The position numbers and the translations under genes are program-made. This document shows, piece by piece, positions 37,101-49,732 of a stretch of 64,000 nucleotides of DNA. Every line of letters begins with the position of its first letter. Position 1 is the first letter of the stretch. Source of the DNA: Erythrocercus mccallii (Eukaryota; Chordata; Aves; Passeriformes; Dicruridae). Below the pieces are notes generated by a model. That model was given only the letters and a program-made list of their open reading frames with translations. It was not told the origin of the DNA and did no database searches. Location: the NCBI GenBank assembly GCA_013397435.1, contig VZRG01001528.1:48224-112223 (forward strand). The letters are read 5' to 3'.

Positions 37101-40100
37101 CTGATGTAGATTGTTGTGCCACTGCTCATAAAACTTGTGCTGGCATCACAGAGGACATAATCAAGCAAGCAAGAAAAGGAGAAGTGTCTCTGCTTACACT
37201 TTATAATTGCCATGGTTGTGATGCTGTGGCCACCTAAACCAGTTTATCGTGGGCTTCCCAGCCCTTCTTTCTCGTGCTCATCTAATATGATGATAAGTCT
37301 GGGGAATCAAACTGGTCAAAACCTTTTTCTGGGATCCTTGCATGGATTGTTGGTTAGATGTGATAGGAAGTTGCTCCTGAATCACCTAACCATGGCCATA
37401 GGGGTAACCTGAGTACTCAAAACACTTTGTCAAGTGTTGATCAGCCTGAGTTGTGGTCTCAGAAAAAGAGATGGAAAGAGAATCCAGGCTGGAAAATCTG
37501 AAAAAAGTTGTGGAGTACTTTTGGAATGGAGGAATCAGACTTGTGCATTTGTATGAAAATCAGTTTAAGAGATCTGCAAGGGGACTGCACCAAGTTCATG
37601 CTATGAATCTTGCAATCCAAAGCAGTGTCAAGGCCAGCCCTCTCTGAAAAAAGGTCTGAAAACCACTAGTAAGTAAATGCAAAATATAGATGTACAAGCA
37701 ATTCCACATCTGCAGTAGCTGCTATGACACTGTTAGCAGAACTGCTACAACACCTCCTCAGCATACATGGTGGTACCTAGGCAGGTATTGCTACAAGGAA
37801 ATTCAGTTCCTGATTTCCAAAAGACTTAAAGTGGCAGGGTTTTGGTTTGTTTATTTGGGTTGTTGGGTGTTTTCTGGGGGGGTGTTGTAACCTCAGCTGT
37901 TAGGATTTCTATGCAGGTGGGATGAAGCCTGGAATGCAGGTGGCACAGCAATTCTCTGTCAGCTGCGATCCTCTGCACAGTGTGTTTAATTAGAAATCGT
38001 GTCTATTAGCTTGTGTGTCTGACTGACCCAGTGGCCTCCTGCAAATCCCTTCTACTCTGCTTTATTTCACTCCTCTGCAGACTGGAAGAGTACAATAACT
38101 GTTGCCTATTTCCTTGCAGCTGAACACAACTCTGTGTGACACACAGCTTGTAAGGACCTTTGTGAGCCCAGCCTAAATTTCTGCTGTTATCAAATCATAT
38201 AGTTCTCTTTCATTGTCATATGAGTCTTTGGAGGACCTTGTCTCAGATCTGTTGGAGCATTTGAGACGTGATTTCGTAGCTGCTGGACGGGAGGCACTAA
38301 CACAGAGTGACTCATTGCTCCCCTCGGGGACAAGAGGTTTATTCAGTCAACTGGAAATCATATTTTGTATGCAGATAGACCACTTCATAGTGAAGAATCC
38401 CAAAGCATCTTACCAACACCAACTCTCCTACGCAAATGTCAGCAGTGTAGTGAGATCTACAGGAACAATGGGTTATTACACACCTGTGACCTGACAGGGA
38501 AGGGCACAGACGTGAAAGCCTAATGGAACTGACTTTTTGAAAGGCTGAGAAGGGAAGGAAAAAAACCCTATGAGACAGTATTGAAAAATGTTTTCCTTTA
38601 TATTGCTCAATTCAATTCCTAGATTTTATGGTGGACCCTGACATTTTTCTGTCCCTGGGTCACCTAGCACAGTGCAAGGCCAAGGTACAGAACATGCAGA
38701 GGGTATGTGGCGTCCTTGAACCAGGGGGAATGTCAGTCTGCTCCAGACTCAAGGCCTCATTGTCTGCTCAGGTTGCAGAGAGTCACGTTCATAGCCATGG
38801 AAATTACTGATTCAACATGCAGCACTGGCAGCCACATAAACAAAGGTTTGACCGAGATTCAGGCTGCTTTGGTAGTGGAATGAAATTCTTTTTTTTGACA
38901 GATAGTTTGCTGTTGCCATGGTTATGGAACTTGCCACACTTCTGGTCTCTTCCCCACCCCTCTGGATATTTTCCTTCTGCTGCCAGGATTTCCATGAATC
39001 TTCTTTTGCTTTTTACGCTGAGCCTTGGACTTATTAGTCTCTGTTGCAAGACCCTTAACCTGCAGGTCCAACTGGACATGCCTGCATATGGCTTGTCCCG
39101 TTCTCCAGCATGCCAGCAAGGGCCTGCCTCTCAGTCTGGTTCTCCAAACAGCCACTCTCTTTCATTACTTTTTAAAGTAATGCCATGGCCTTTTCATTTT
39201 TCCATTTGCAAGCAAAACCAGCTGTACAAAATCAGCTTTGATTGTTTTGCATCCTCTTCCCTGGGCAAGGCAGGAAGCTAACAAGCCTGGCATTGTCCCT
39301 TAGCAGCCTCCCAGTCTCCACTCAGAAGTTCCTCAGCTCAATCCATTTTTTTTCTCTTGGTTTTTCCTTCCAGCTCCATTGAACACGGTGGTTTAGCAAA
39401 AAAAGTGAATATCTCAAACAATAGCTTGTATATTACTAGAGAGCAGCAAATGTCACCTGATCCATAAGGCTAGAGCTGCTTTGGCCAGGATCTCCAAGTT
39501 CTTAGTACAGTTCTTGAAAAGCATGATTTAGGTCTGGTGTGTATTTTATTTCCTAGCACAAATATGTCAAGCAGCTACTGTTAGACACCTCATCAGTATA
39601 TCTGATGTTATTGGTGATTACACAGAATATAATTTTTACAAACATCACTTCAGTGATCTGTTTGCAAATTCCTGAGTTAAAAAACATTTAAAATAATAAT
39701 TCACACTAGTAACCAAAGATGGGGTTGTTCCCTATTTGCATGACAACAGAACAGACAGAATAGTTTCACTGTCAGAACGCATCACCCTAGGAAAATGTTA
39801 TCAGTCCCTTTACTGCATTTTCAGAGTATGATCTCAAGAGGCTGAAGCTGTATCTTCAAAAAGTCTGTGTCCCACCCTTGAACAGCAGCTGAAAAATATC
39901 CTTCTTTGCTGCCTCTCAGAAAGCATGAGAAATTAATCTTCCTTTTCTGCTTTTGTGTTTGAAAAAGTTGGTGCCAGGGACTGTTGCTATTAGAGTGTCC
40001 TGGGATGGATGATGACCTTCCTCAGGATTGAAAGATTTGTGTGCATGAAGTTATACGTTTCTCATGAGGCAAACACAAATCAATGAAAAGTATCCCTAAA

Positions 40101-43100
40101 TCCTGTGAAGACCTGCAAATAGGAAAATGGGAGGAGAGAGCAGGACAAAGTAATTCATGCCGTTTGGAAGTGATATCTTTTTTTAATCCATTCAGAATCT
40201 GAGCCAGCCTCTACACAAATCAACTGAAAAAATACCTGCTCCTGCTCCTGTGAGAAGATAAACCTTGTAATGAACCTCGCTTAGCCATTGTGTAAAATGC
40301 TGCAGTGTATGCTCAGAGGTAGTGCTGGATGGATTGCTTACCTACCTGCATCCCCACCTGTGCCAAGGTGAGGCCTCAGCCCATAAAACCCGGGCAACTC
40401 TGCGGGCACAGGTCGACTCTCTCCCCTGTCCCCCTACAAGCGCCTATCTATCAATCACCTACACTGATGTCCCGGAGTGACAATGTCAGCGCTGGTGCAG
40501 CGCTCCTCTGCCACCACACCCCAGTTTTGCAGCCTTTTCATCAGCACTGCAACTCCAGCGCAGGAATTCCTTAAAACACGAGGGGAAGGAAAGGGTGGAA
40601 ATGGTGCTTTCAGCTGTGCTCTTGGTTCTGTCTTGATGAGGATGCTTCCAGTTAATAAAGCAGACGATCAAAGCCTTTGTGTAAATCCTACCATCAGGAG
40701 AACGGGTGTACTGCTGCACTGACAGCACAGCACAGCCCTGCGCAGCTCCCCCAAACCCTGCTTTTCTCAGTTGCAAGCTCCTGACACCCAGATCATCTCC
40801 CTCCAGCCCAGCACGGGACGGCAACTGGTGTCAGGGAGAAAGAAATCTCTCAGTCATTTTCTTTGCCAGTAAGACGGATATTTAATATAATTGTGAGTGA
40901 TCCGGGACGGGTTTTTTTCAGCCTTCAAAATCACATTTCTTTCCGCTCTTCTGAAAATGCATATCAGAGGCACCTGAGAGGCCAACGCAGCTGCTTGATA
41001 AGGTCTTTACCATTAATTTGAAGGATCATGCCTTTAGCGAAGGGAAAAAGCAAGTGTTAACGAGTTGACAAGCACACTCTTTCTTTCAGCAAGCAGCGCT
41101 GCCAGCCGCAATGTAACTGCAGGGAGGAGAGAGCAGGGTGGTGGCAGAAGACCTTGAAAAAAAATTTCTTTGTTCAAACCGGTTACAAAGACTCCTGCTT
41201 CCCTAACATACTAATTCCGAGCTGGTGGAGGGAGGCAACGGATTCAGAGGAAATTAGACTTAATATTGATGCAGAGCAGCGTGTTGCTATCGGGGTTTCA
41301 AGGATGAGTCGTTGGTGTGGAAAGAAAAATTTTTTTTAAGGAGAATCAAAACAAAAAGGAGTATTTGCTGAGCGTGTGGCTCCTGTAGCGCTGCGGTTCC
41401 AGATTCTGACCTGACGGCTGCAAATGAGGGTCTTGCCAGTGTTTCTACCCTCAGACACTGCCATTTGCAACAAGATCCTCAAAGTGTGCAAATTTGTCCC
41501 ATTGTATTTGCCCGAACACACCACATACCCCCCAAAAAATCCTGCTTGTGAAAGAAAGGAGCACGACCAGATTTCAAGAATAACTCAGACAATCAAGTGA
41601 TCATTTTCTTTCATGCCTTGCTCTTTTGCATTTACTGAATTTGTTCCACATGAATGTAGAAACAGCTGCATCAGCAACAGTACTGAGGCTGGAACCTTAT
41701 TAATATTTATGCCTGGCAAGCAGAGCACACAGGAATCAAAATGCTTTCCCATCATTGGTTCAGGGACCCCAGCGTCCATTCAACATCTTGCCATGTTTGG
41801 TGGTCAGGCAAGTGAATTTATTAGAGAGCAGATCAATTTCTCATCAACACTCTCACCTGGTAGTAGGCAAACCTGCCCTTTGCCTCTTCTTACCCACTCT
41901 TTGCTTCTCGTCATTTAGTAATTTCCTAATTAGAGAAATCATTTTTCATCTCTTTTGCACTTCTGTGGTTTATATTCCCACATATTATATATTCTTGAAA
42001 ATTTTATAGATGCTTGAATTATTATTATCATTATAATTTGCTTATATGGGGGCATGCCCATCAGCCTCAGTGTGAACAAGATGAACCAGGAAATAACACT
42101 GTCACAGGTCCATTATGTGCTATGGGAAACCAAGTGCACAATATGTGGCACTATGCACATGAAAGGTGTCATGTAGCCTTGGGATGTCCTTTAGAGCCTC
42201 CTTTGGGGCTTCTTATTGCTGTAATTTTTGCTGACAAAGTGCTGCAGTAAGAGTCCTTAAGCTGAGGTCTGGGGGCTTCCTTTCTGAGAGTACTGAGTGG
42301 GATTCTGGCTGACAGCCTTGCTCCTGCTTTTGTTTTGTGAAAGAATCCTTACGTTGTGTAATAAAGAGGAATTGGTGAGCAGGCAGGTGAGCAGGAGCTC
42401 TCAGAAAAAAAAATTAACAGAGTTTTAACTATTCGCTAGGAACAATGACTTGTAGCAGCAGTAAAAGAGAAAAAAAATTCCTTCAATCTGACTGAAGCCC
42501 TTTGTGGGAAGGATGCACCAGAAGCTCCTGGCCTCAGCAGGGATGAGGCCAGGGATGGCCCAGGATGGGCAGCACTGGCAGGGGCTACAGGGCAGCTGCC
42601 CTGATCCTGGGCCCTGCAGGTAAGTATGGCAGCACGGTAGAGGGTGACCCTGCTCCCCTGGGATGCTCCCTGGGAGGACATGGGGGCTGTGAATACACCA
42701 GGTCCATGGCCCAGACCTCACCCACTGGGGCTTGTTGGGTGTCCAGAGCCCACCCAGCAGACAGGATGGTGTGGGGCTACTGCTGACCGTGTAACCACCC
42801 CTCACTGCCTAGTCCTGGATCACTCTGTGCACATCTCATCGGGCACACATTGGCATTAACCCTGGGTACTGCGGCCTGAGGGCAGCTTGGCCTTGATGAG
42901 CTGTGGGGTTTAAGCATTGCACTGATGGGCAGAGACAGACTCTGGTGTGCTGGCCGGGCAGCTGCAGGCAAAGGGAGGAGGGCTGGACTTTGCTGCTCCC
43001 ATGAACGCACCCTCAGTGTTGATGCATTGCAGTTTTCTGCTGACTCTCTGTTTTCTTCCTTTAGGACCACGCAGCTTTCCATGCTGGTGTTTATTCTACC

Positions 43101-44047
43101 CTTTAGCCACAATGATCATGTTCCTATAATCTTCTCTCTGCCTGCATTTGTACCTTTTCTTGTTAGGCGGGGGCTGTGCTGCTGGCTTTCCCATAGCTTA
43201 GCAATTTTCTCAGGAGGCTGGGTCTAGGCGGTGCATTTGGCTATGTTACAGCCACGGGTTTTGTTGGGAGCAAGAGTAATGAGGGTCACAGCACACAGCT
43301 GTGGCTACTGCCAACCTTGTCCTTTCCCAGCAGCTGGCACAGGTGGCTCCAGCCACTGTCACAAACTGCAGGCAGCCTTTACGCAAAGGGTGTCCAGCTT
43401 GGTCTATGGTCTAAGACCTCAATTTGCGAAGCTCCAAACTTCTTTCTAATTTTTGTATAATACAGCATCCTTTCCCTCAACATACAGAAGGTCTAGGTGC
43501 CTCTCTTGGGCGTTTGGGCATAACTTCAAGATCTATAAGGAATTTCCATCCTTCTGAGAGGAGCTACAGACAAGAAGTGGGATCTCCATGAAATGTGATG
43601 CTAAACCATGGGATGGGTGCAAGTTTGTTTTTAGAAATAACATTCTAATGACCCACAAATTATGCTGCAGTACATCCCACAAAAGCACATATTTTCTATT
43701 ATAAATTAAAATGAGTAAATCTTTCCCTTGGGCTTTTGTTAGTTGGCTTTTGCAGCCTTCTGCATCTAGCAAGGAAACCAGGACTTTCTTTCATCCGTGC
43801 CCACTTCAATAGCGTAAGACAGAGGCTCTGACAGTGATCACACCCAAGCTTGTAGTGGGAGGATGGGACCCACAAAAGGGAGCAGGCAGAGGACATGTTA
43901 GATAAAACTGGGTTGATCCTCTGAGCTTTATTAAACAAACTCTTGACTGTGATTGTGCTATTCCTCCTCTCTAATATCGAGAATGACTGTGAACCACCTT
44001 GCAAGCTGGCATTTCATCCGCCCTGCCGCCGTTTCCGCAGTCCCCTA
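34151..44047. other. Intergenic region between PSMG4 and TUBB2B, part 1
   Basis: This is about 10 kb with no recognisable gene. Just beyond the CpG island, 34180-34470 retains scattered CpGs and looks like unique constrained sequence. Around 40860-41330 there is another unique, non-repetitive stretch. A short repeat of TCTGTGTTCA words occurs near 35558-35580. No transposon could be assigned with confidence. Confidence 0.5.
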
Positions 44048-44162
44048 NNNNNNNNNNNNNNNNNNNNNNNNNNNNNNNNNNNNNNNNNNNNNNNNNNNNN
44101 NNNNNNNNNNNNNNNNNNNNNNNNNNNNNNNNNNNNNNNNNNNNNNNNNNNNNNNNNNNNNN
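44048..44162. other. Assembly gap (115 N)
   Basis: This run of 115 undetermined bases is immediately followed by a 35-base poly-T tract, which is probably why the assembly broke here. Confidence 1.

Positions 44163-44197
<35 letters not shown>
44163..44197. repeat. Poly-T tract (35 bp) beside gap
   Basis: An uninterrupted run of T abuts the N gap and is followed directly by a GC-rich block of about 150 bases (44200-44350). Confidence 0.95.
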
Positions 44198-44198
<1 letters not shown>

Positions 44199-46144
44199 TG
44201 CAGCTCGTTTCTGCCGGGCGGGGGGGCGGTTGCCGGGGAGATGGGGATGGAGGAGCCCAGCCAGGGCCGGCCCCGGGGCTGGGGCAGGGGCTGCGCTGAC
44301 AGACACAGCAGTGTGAGGCAGATCCAGAGAGCTGGGAGAGAGGCACGGGCAGCCAACAGCTGAACACTTCATTTCCCTGCAAGTAATTCGCAACAGGCTG
44401 TGCCGAACCTTTGAGGAACCCTCCGTTTCAAACATTCACCTTCGAATTAAAACGGACTTTTGTCTGAAGTCTCCTGAAGTGATTTGAACGGCTGCCATTC
44501 ACCTCTAAGGAGTCTGGTCTAGGGGCTGCAGAAAAACTAGACCTGGGTTTCCTCTCTCATCCCTCTGAAAAGCAGCTGTTTATTTTAAAAATAAGCATTT
44601 CACCTATTTTATTTTTCTCACAGTCTCAACAATTTCTATACAGCAGATATACTTGAATCCTCTCCTGCTTCAAATATGTTTATTTTAAGGCAAAGCAGTT
44701 GGGGAGGGTTTCTTTCTTCCACTGTTAATGATCTGTTTTCCTTGAATTGGATTTTAAAATGGCTTCCTTTGAAGCCTCAAGCTGTTAAGAATGAGCTTAA
44801 CGTAGTTATGGAGGATGTGTAAAATCAGATACTCCCCTTCACATCAAAATGTCAGTTATTCTCCTCGTAAAAAACTAATATGCAGTGTACAACACGCAGG
44901 ATACTTGAAAATAATAGTAGCAAACAGTCACAGTACCTGTATTTTGTACCAACTCTTCTGTCACCGAGTTTTGCTGTGACAGGGGTTTCAGGAGCATGCT
45001 TGCCGCAGCCATGGGAAAGACTGGCATTACTTTGAGAATGACATTACCTGCAGCGGTCAGTGGTCCCCTGGAGCTACTAATCTGCAAGCTATTCTTGAAC
45101 AAATAATTACGGACGAGGATGTTGGTTATGCAGTTAGCATGCCACAAAAAAATGTTCTCTTGGAATTACAGCTACACATTGTTTGCGAAGCCTAGTCAAC
45201 CAAATAATTAAATTGCTCCTGGCTTAGGCCAGTAAAAACAGACTTCACAGGGACTGCAAATGATCGGATTAATTTTTCTCAAAATCACTACTGAAGAGAC
45301 AAACGTGAGGGTGTATTTTCTAGCATGCCTGGAGATGGGATGCCTTCTCACTGTAAGGCAAACAAAATAAATGTGTGGATGCATTGGCATATCAATCAGA
45401 GGAAACCGGGTTGCGCTGAGGATTGCCTTTGAAGAAGATAAAATCAGATCTGGAGTAATCCATAGGCAAGGTTATCGATCTGCATAAACCAGGTTAGAGA
45501 GATTAGGGACATCGGCACGTGGATAGAACAAAGGAGGGGGAAAGGAGAAGAAATATACTGGAGAAATATGGGTTGAAAATGGTGATGTGCTTTAATCTGC
45601 ACCTCTAGAGTAGCTGAAGTGTAGAATAGATGAAGTAGCCTTCATCTAGCGGGTCACTAAAACGGGGTTTAGTGGAGTCCCACCCGGCGCTGGCTACGGG
45701 GAGCCTGCCTGTGCTATGCGGGGCTCGGAGCAGCCTCCCGAGGGAGCCGCACCCTCCCTCCTCTGCACACGCACACCGAGATCGTGGTGAGAAACGGGTG
45801 ATGCCGAGGAGGAGCCGCCACGCCGGGCTGACTGCCCCGAAGGGCACCGGGCACTGCGGGAACCGTGCCGCCCTGCCCGTGCTCTTCCTCCTCGCTACCT
45901 CCTCCTCCTCCTCCGGCGGCGTGGGCAAGCGCCGTGCCCTGCCCGCCGCCGCGGCCCCCTCCTGCCCTCCCTGACACCGCTGTAATGCCCGCGGTGACAT
46001 ATGGGGCTGCTCGAAAATAAAGTGGGGGACCAGAAAACGTCTCTGAGGACCACATGTTCAGCCCTCTCCTGTTCCCCTCCCCTTTCCTTTCTTCATCCCT
46101 CAGCATCTGTAAATCCGCAACGAAGCGACGAAGAGCAAGACCCG
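44198..46144. other. Intergenic region between PSMG4 and TUBB2B, part 2
   Basis: This stretch contains a small GC-rich block (about 44200-44350), then AT-rich unique sequence to about 45650. From 45650 it becomes the CpG-rich upstream flank of TUBB2B, which continues into the promoter. No gene was recognised. Long frames in the CpG-rich part on both strands are compositional. Confidence 0.5.
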
Positions 46145-46979
46145 CTTGCTGCAGAGCCGAGGGAACCTCCCCCCTCAAGCCCCTGGCCCTGTGCAGCAGC
46201 ACCCGAGCTATTGTCTGCTTGCGGGTCGCTGCTGGCTGCGGCCGGACAGCGCGGAGCAGGGCGCTTGGCTGGAGAGCGGCTCCTGGCTCAGCTTCGGGGA
46301 CCAAATCCGACCTCTTTAGGCACAGAAAGAGAAGCCGAGCTCGGCACCGAGGAGAGGCAGGCGGGGACCGCTCGAGGGCAGGGCTGGCGGACAGGATCAC
46401 CGCACAGCCCGTGCTGGAGGGAAGCCCACCCGCGTCGTGCCGGGGTAGACAAACGGGGTCAGGGCGCGGGGCTCCTGACCACCGGTGCGAGCTTGTGCGG
46501 GCAGAGAGCGGCAACCACGGGCGCCTGGTGATGCTGGCGGGTGCGCGGTGCCCCCACGGGGGCGGGAGCGTCCCGCCGGCACCGTGTGAACGGAGACACC
46601 GGCGGGGGGCGGGAGCAGCCGCGGGGTTCCCCCTCCCACACCCCCGACGGCAACGCCCGCTGCTGCGGCAGGGAAGGCTGCGGGTCAGGGGGAACAAAGG
46701 GCTGCGGCGACGGCGGCCGCGGGAGGGCGAAGGGTGGGACGGCTGCCGCAGCGAGGTTCCGCGGTTCACACGTGGGCAGCCCGGCCAGGCTCGGCCGCCC
46801 CATCGCGGCGCTCGGCGCCTTTGTCCCCGCTGTCAGCGCCGAACCGGGGCGGTGGCGGCGGCGCGCCCCGGCCGCTCCCACCGGCCACGCCCCCCGCACC
46901 AGGCCGCGCCCCCCTCGGCACACAATGCCGCGGCCCCGCCCCGCCCCCGCCCGCCCATTGGCTCCGCGCCGTTCCCGCA

Positions 46980-47020
46980 TGACGTCACCGGCGGGGCGGG
47001 GCGCGGCGCCCGATTTAAGG
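46980..47020 (+). promoter_or_regulatory. TUBB2B core promoter (copy 1)
   Basis: A palindromic CRE, TGACGTCA, lies at 46980-46987, followed by GC boxes (GGGGCGGGGC) and a TATA-like ATTTAAGG at 47013-47020, about 104 bases before the ATG. An inverted CCAAT box (ATTGG) lies upstream at 46957-46961. The same elements recur at +2048 in copy 2. Confidence 0.75.
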
Positions 47021-47123
47021 GACGGCGAGGGGCGCGGCCGCTGCAGCGGCGAGTGCGGGAGCGGGCGGAGCAGGCGGTGAAGGCGGCAGGAGCAGCGGGG
47101 CGGCACCTTCGGACACCGGCACC

Positions 47124-47180
47124 ATGCGTGAGATCGTGCACATCCAAGCCGGGCAGTGCGGCAACCAGATCGGCGCCAAG
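47124..47180 (+). CDS. TUBB2B: TUBB2B exon 1 (copy 1, probable assembly duplicate)
   Basis: This exon has 57 nt and 19 codons, MREIVHIQAGQCGNQIGAK, and ends at a GTACAG donor. It is identical to 49172-49228. It is followed by exons 2 and 3, but the sequence breaks before exon 4, so this copy cannot encode a full tubulin. Confidence 0.85.
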
Positions 47181-47684
47181 GTACAGACCGGAGACCCGCT
47201 CGTCCGCCCGGAATTCCGCGCGTGGGGCGGTGCCTGCTCAGCCGGGCTCCGCGTGTCCCGGGGAGAGGGGTGCAGGGAGGGAGAGACCTTAGCTTCCCAC
47301 TGCGGAGCACCGTCGGGCTCGCTCGTCCCTGGGAGGGTTCGCGCGGGACGGTTCCCGGCGGTTCTGTCTTAGGGGGAAGCGCGGTGGGGCTTCCGCGCCA
47401 TGAGTGCGGCACGCCTTGGGGAAGAAGGGTAGGGCGTGGGCATCAGCTGCTGTCCATCAGCCCTTCGCGGGCTGCAGGGGTCCCGGGCGGGCGGAGGAAG
47501 GGGCGCCGAGGCGGTGCCACACCCCTCCCGTCGGTGCGGGGGGATGTGCAGGGCGCGGTAGCGGCTCCGTCTGGCCGGGGGGCCGCACCCACGCGTGGCG
47601 AATCCCCGCGCGCCACGTGGCGGGGATTTGGCCAGGGGGCGAGAGAGGGGCGTGGCGGAACTGACCACCCTTCTGTCCCCTCAG

Positions 47685-47793
47685 TTCTGGGAGGTCATCA
47701 GCGATGAGCACGGCATCGACCCCACGGGCAGCTACCACGGAGACAGCGACCTGCAGCTGGAGAGGATCAACGTCTACTACAATGAAGCCACCG
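47685..47793 (+). CDS. TUBB2B: TUBB2B exon 2 (copy 1, probable assembly duplicate)
   Basis: This 109-nt exon is identical to 49733-49841 and encodes beta-tubulin residues 20-55 (FWEVISDEHGIDPTGSYHGD through YYNEAT), with standard beta-tubulin junctions. Confidence 0.85.
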
Positions 47794-48063
47794 GTAACGC
47801 CCCTCTATAATGAGCTTCCCGTGGGAGGGGGCATAGGGTTTGCAGGCAGGGGTCCCCCAGCCCTCCCTCTAGTGGTTGACGCCCCAGCACAACTTAAATG
47901 CCTGCTTTGTTTTCTCATCCCTGGATCTTTCCAAATTCCCACACCCTCCATGCCCTCAGCAGCAAATCATGGGGAAGCGGATGGGAGCACAGCAGGGCTC
48001 CTGTGACACTGGCTGCCGACTGTGGGGCTGTAACGCTGCTGCTGCTGCTGGTTCCTCCCACAG

Positions 48064-48174
48064 GTAACAAGTATGTCCCCCGTGCCATCCTCGTGGACCT
48101 GGAACCCGGCACCATGGACTCCGTGCGCTCTGGCCCCTTTGGACAGATCTTCCGTCCAGACAACTTTGTCTTTG
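48064..48174 (+). CDS. TUBB2B: TUBB2B exon 3 (copy 1, probable assembly duplicate)
   Basis: This 111-nt exon is identical to 50112-50222. It encodes NKYVPRAILVDLEPGTMDSV and RSGPFGQIFRPDNFVF. Its GTGAGT donor is intact, but the sequence ends 16 bases into intron 3 at the N, so exon 4 is missing from this copy. Confidence 0.85.
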
Positions 48175-48190
48175 GTGAGTGATGGTGGGA

Positions 48191-48191
48191 N
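48191..48191. other. Single-N contig join
   Basis: One undetermined base lies between TUBB2B intron 3 on the left and TUBB2B upstream sequence on the right. A one-base gap is what scaffolders typically write when the estimated gap is zero or negative. Confidence 0.95.
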
Positions 48192-49004
48192 CTTGCTGCA
48201 GAGCCGAGGGAACCTCCCCCCTCAAGCCCCTGGCCCTGTGCAGCAGCACCCGAGCTATTGTCTGCTTGCGGGTCGCTGCTGGCTGCGGCCGGACAGCGCG
48301 GAGCAGGGCGCTTGGCTGGAGAGCGGCTCCTGGCTCAGCTTCGGGGACCAAATCCGACCTCTTTAGGCACAGAAAGAGAAGCCGAGCTCGGCACCGAGGA
48401 GAGGCAGGCGGGGACCGCTCGAGGGCAGGGCTGGCGGACAGGATCACCGCACAGCCCGTGCTGGAGGGAAGCCCACCCGCGTCGTGCCGGGGGTAGACAA
48501 ACGGGGTCAGGGCGCGGGGCTCCTGACCACCGGTGCGAGCTTGTGCGGGCAGAGAGCGGCAACCACGGGCGCCTGGTGATGCTGGCGGGTGCGCGGTGCC
48601 CCCACGGGGGCGGGAGCGTCCCGCCGGCACCGTGTGAACGGAGACACCGGCGGGGGGCGGGAGCAGCCGCGGGGTTCCCCCTCCCACACCCCCGACGGCA
48701 ACGCCCGCTGCTGCGGCAGGGAAGGCTGCGGGTCAGGGGGAACAAAGGGCTGCGGCGACGGCGGCCGCGGGAGGGCGAAGGGTGGGACGGCTGCCGCAGC
48801 GAGGTTCCGCGGTTCACACGTGGGCAGCCCGGCCAGGCTCGGCCGCCCCATCGCGGCGCTCGGCGCCTTTGTCCCCGCTGTCAGCGCCGAACCGGGGCGG
48901 TGGCGGCGGCGCGCCCCGGCCGCTCCCACCGGCCACGCCCCCCGCACCAGGCCGCGCCCCCCTCGGCACACAATGCCGCGGCCCCGCCCCGCCCCCGCCC
49001 GCCC

Positions 49005-49068
49005 ATTGGCTCCGCGCCGTTCCCGCATGACGTCACCGGCGGGGCGGGGCGCGGCGCCCGATTTAAGG
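49005..49068 (+). promoter_or_regulatory. TUBB2B core promoter (copy 2)
   Basis: An inverted CCAAT box ATTGG lies at 49005-49009, a CRE TGACGTCA at 49028-49035, GC boxes between, and a TATA-like ATTTAAGG at 49061-49068. From the TATA-like position, transcription would start near 49090-49095, giving a 5'UTR of about 80 bases. The CRE, GC boxes and TATA-like element recur in the TUBB2A promoter; the CCAAT box does not. Confidence 0.75.
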
Positions 49069-49171
49069 GACGGCGAGGGGCGCGGCCGCTGCAGCGGCGA
49101 GTGCGGGAGCGGGCGGAGCAGGCGGTGAAGGCGGCAGGAGCAGCGGGGCGGCACCTTCGGACACCGGCACC

Positions 49172-49228
49172 ATGCGTGAGATCGTGCACATCCAAGCCGG
49201 GCAGTGCGGCAACCAGATCGGCGCCAAG
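49172..49228 (+). CDS. TUBB2B: TUBB2B exon 1, beta-tubulin class II
   Basis: Beta-tubulin pairs with alpha-tubulin to form the microtubule heterodimer and binds the exchangeable GTP; class II isotypes are abundant in neurons. The ATG follows CACC (good Kozak context). The exon encodes MREIVHIQAGQCGNQIGAK, including the N-terminal MREI tetrapeptide, which is known to mediate co-translational autoregulated decay of tubulin mRNA, and Gln11/Cys12 of the nucleotide pocket. Exon lengths 57, 109, 111 and 1061 nt sum to 1338, giving 445 residues. The TUBB2B name is given over TUBB2A for two reasons: position nearest PSMG4, as in mammals, and Thr55 and Cys201, which I recall as the TUBB2B states in mammals. 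Confidence 0.95.
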
Positions 49229-49732
49229 GTACAGACCGGAGACCCGCTCGTCCGCCCGGAATTCCGCGCGTGGGGCGGTGCCTGCTCAGCCGGGCTCCGC
49301 GTGTCCCGGGGAGAGGGGTGCAGGGAGGGAGAGACCTTAGCTTCCCACTGCGGAGCACCGTCGGGCTCGCTCGTCCCTGGGAGGGTTCGCGCGGGACGGT
49401 TCCCGGCGGTTCTGTCTTAGGGGGAAGCGCGGTGGGGCTTCCGCGCCATGAGTGCGGCACGCCTTGGGGAAGAAGGGTAGGGCGTGGGCATCAGCTGCTG
49501 TCCATCAGCCCTTCGCGGGCTGCAGGGGTCCCGGGCGGGCGGAGGAAGGGGCGCCGAGGCGGTGCCACACCCCTCCCGTCGGTGCGGGGGGATGTGCAGG
49601 GCGCGGTAGCGGCTCCGTCTGGCCGGGGGGCCGCACCCACGCGTGGCGAATCCCCGCGCGCCACGTGGCGGGGATTTGGCCAGGGGGCGAGAGAGGGGCG
49701 TGGCGGAACTGACCACCCTTCTGTCCCCTCAG

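Larger units (their letters stand above)
46145..48190. repeat. Duplicated block, copy 1 (TUBB2B promoter to intron 3)
   Basis: This 2046-base segment is repeated at 48192-50238 with only two differences that I could find. One is a G4 versus G5 run (46442-46445 against 48489-48493). The other is G at 48051 against A at 50099. It ends in TUBB2B intron 3 (GATGGTGGGA), where the sequence stops at a single N. The pattern is that of two overlapping contig ends that were not merged. Confidence 0.95.

Noticed and set aside
44045..44356. Minus-strand frame that looks like a signal peptide followed by poly-Lys
   Set aside because: It starts at TTG, the lysines are the poly-A tract, and it runs into the N gap; there is no real support for a secreted protein.
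45714..46769. Long minus-strand frame (351 codons) upstream of TUBB2B, partly repeated at 48335-48817
   Set aside because: It has GC-rich composition, no recognisable family, and is disrupted by the one-base indel between the two copies.
46145..48190. A genuine third tandem tubulin gene
   Set aside because: It lacks exon 4, ends at a one-base gap and is practically identical to the adjacent complete gene, so an unmerged contig overlap is the simpler reading.
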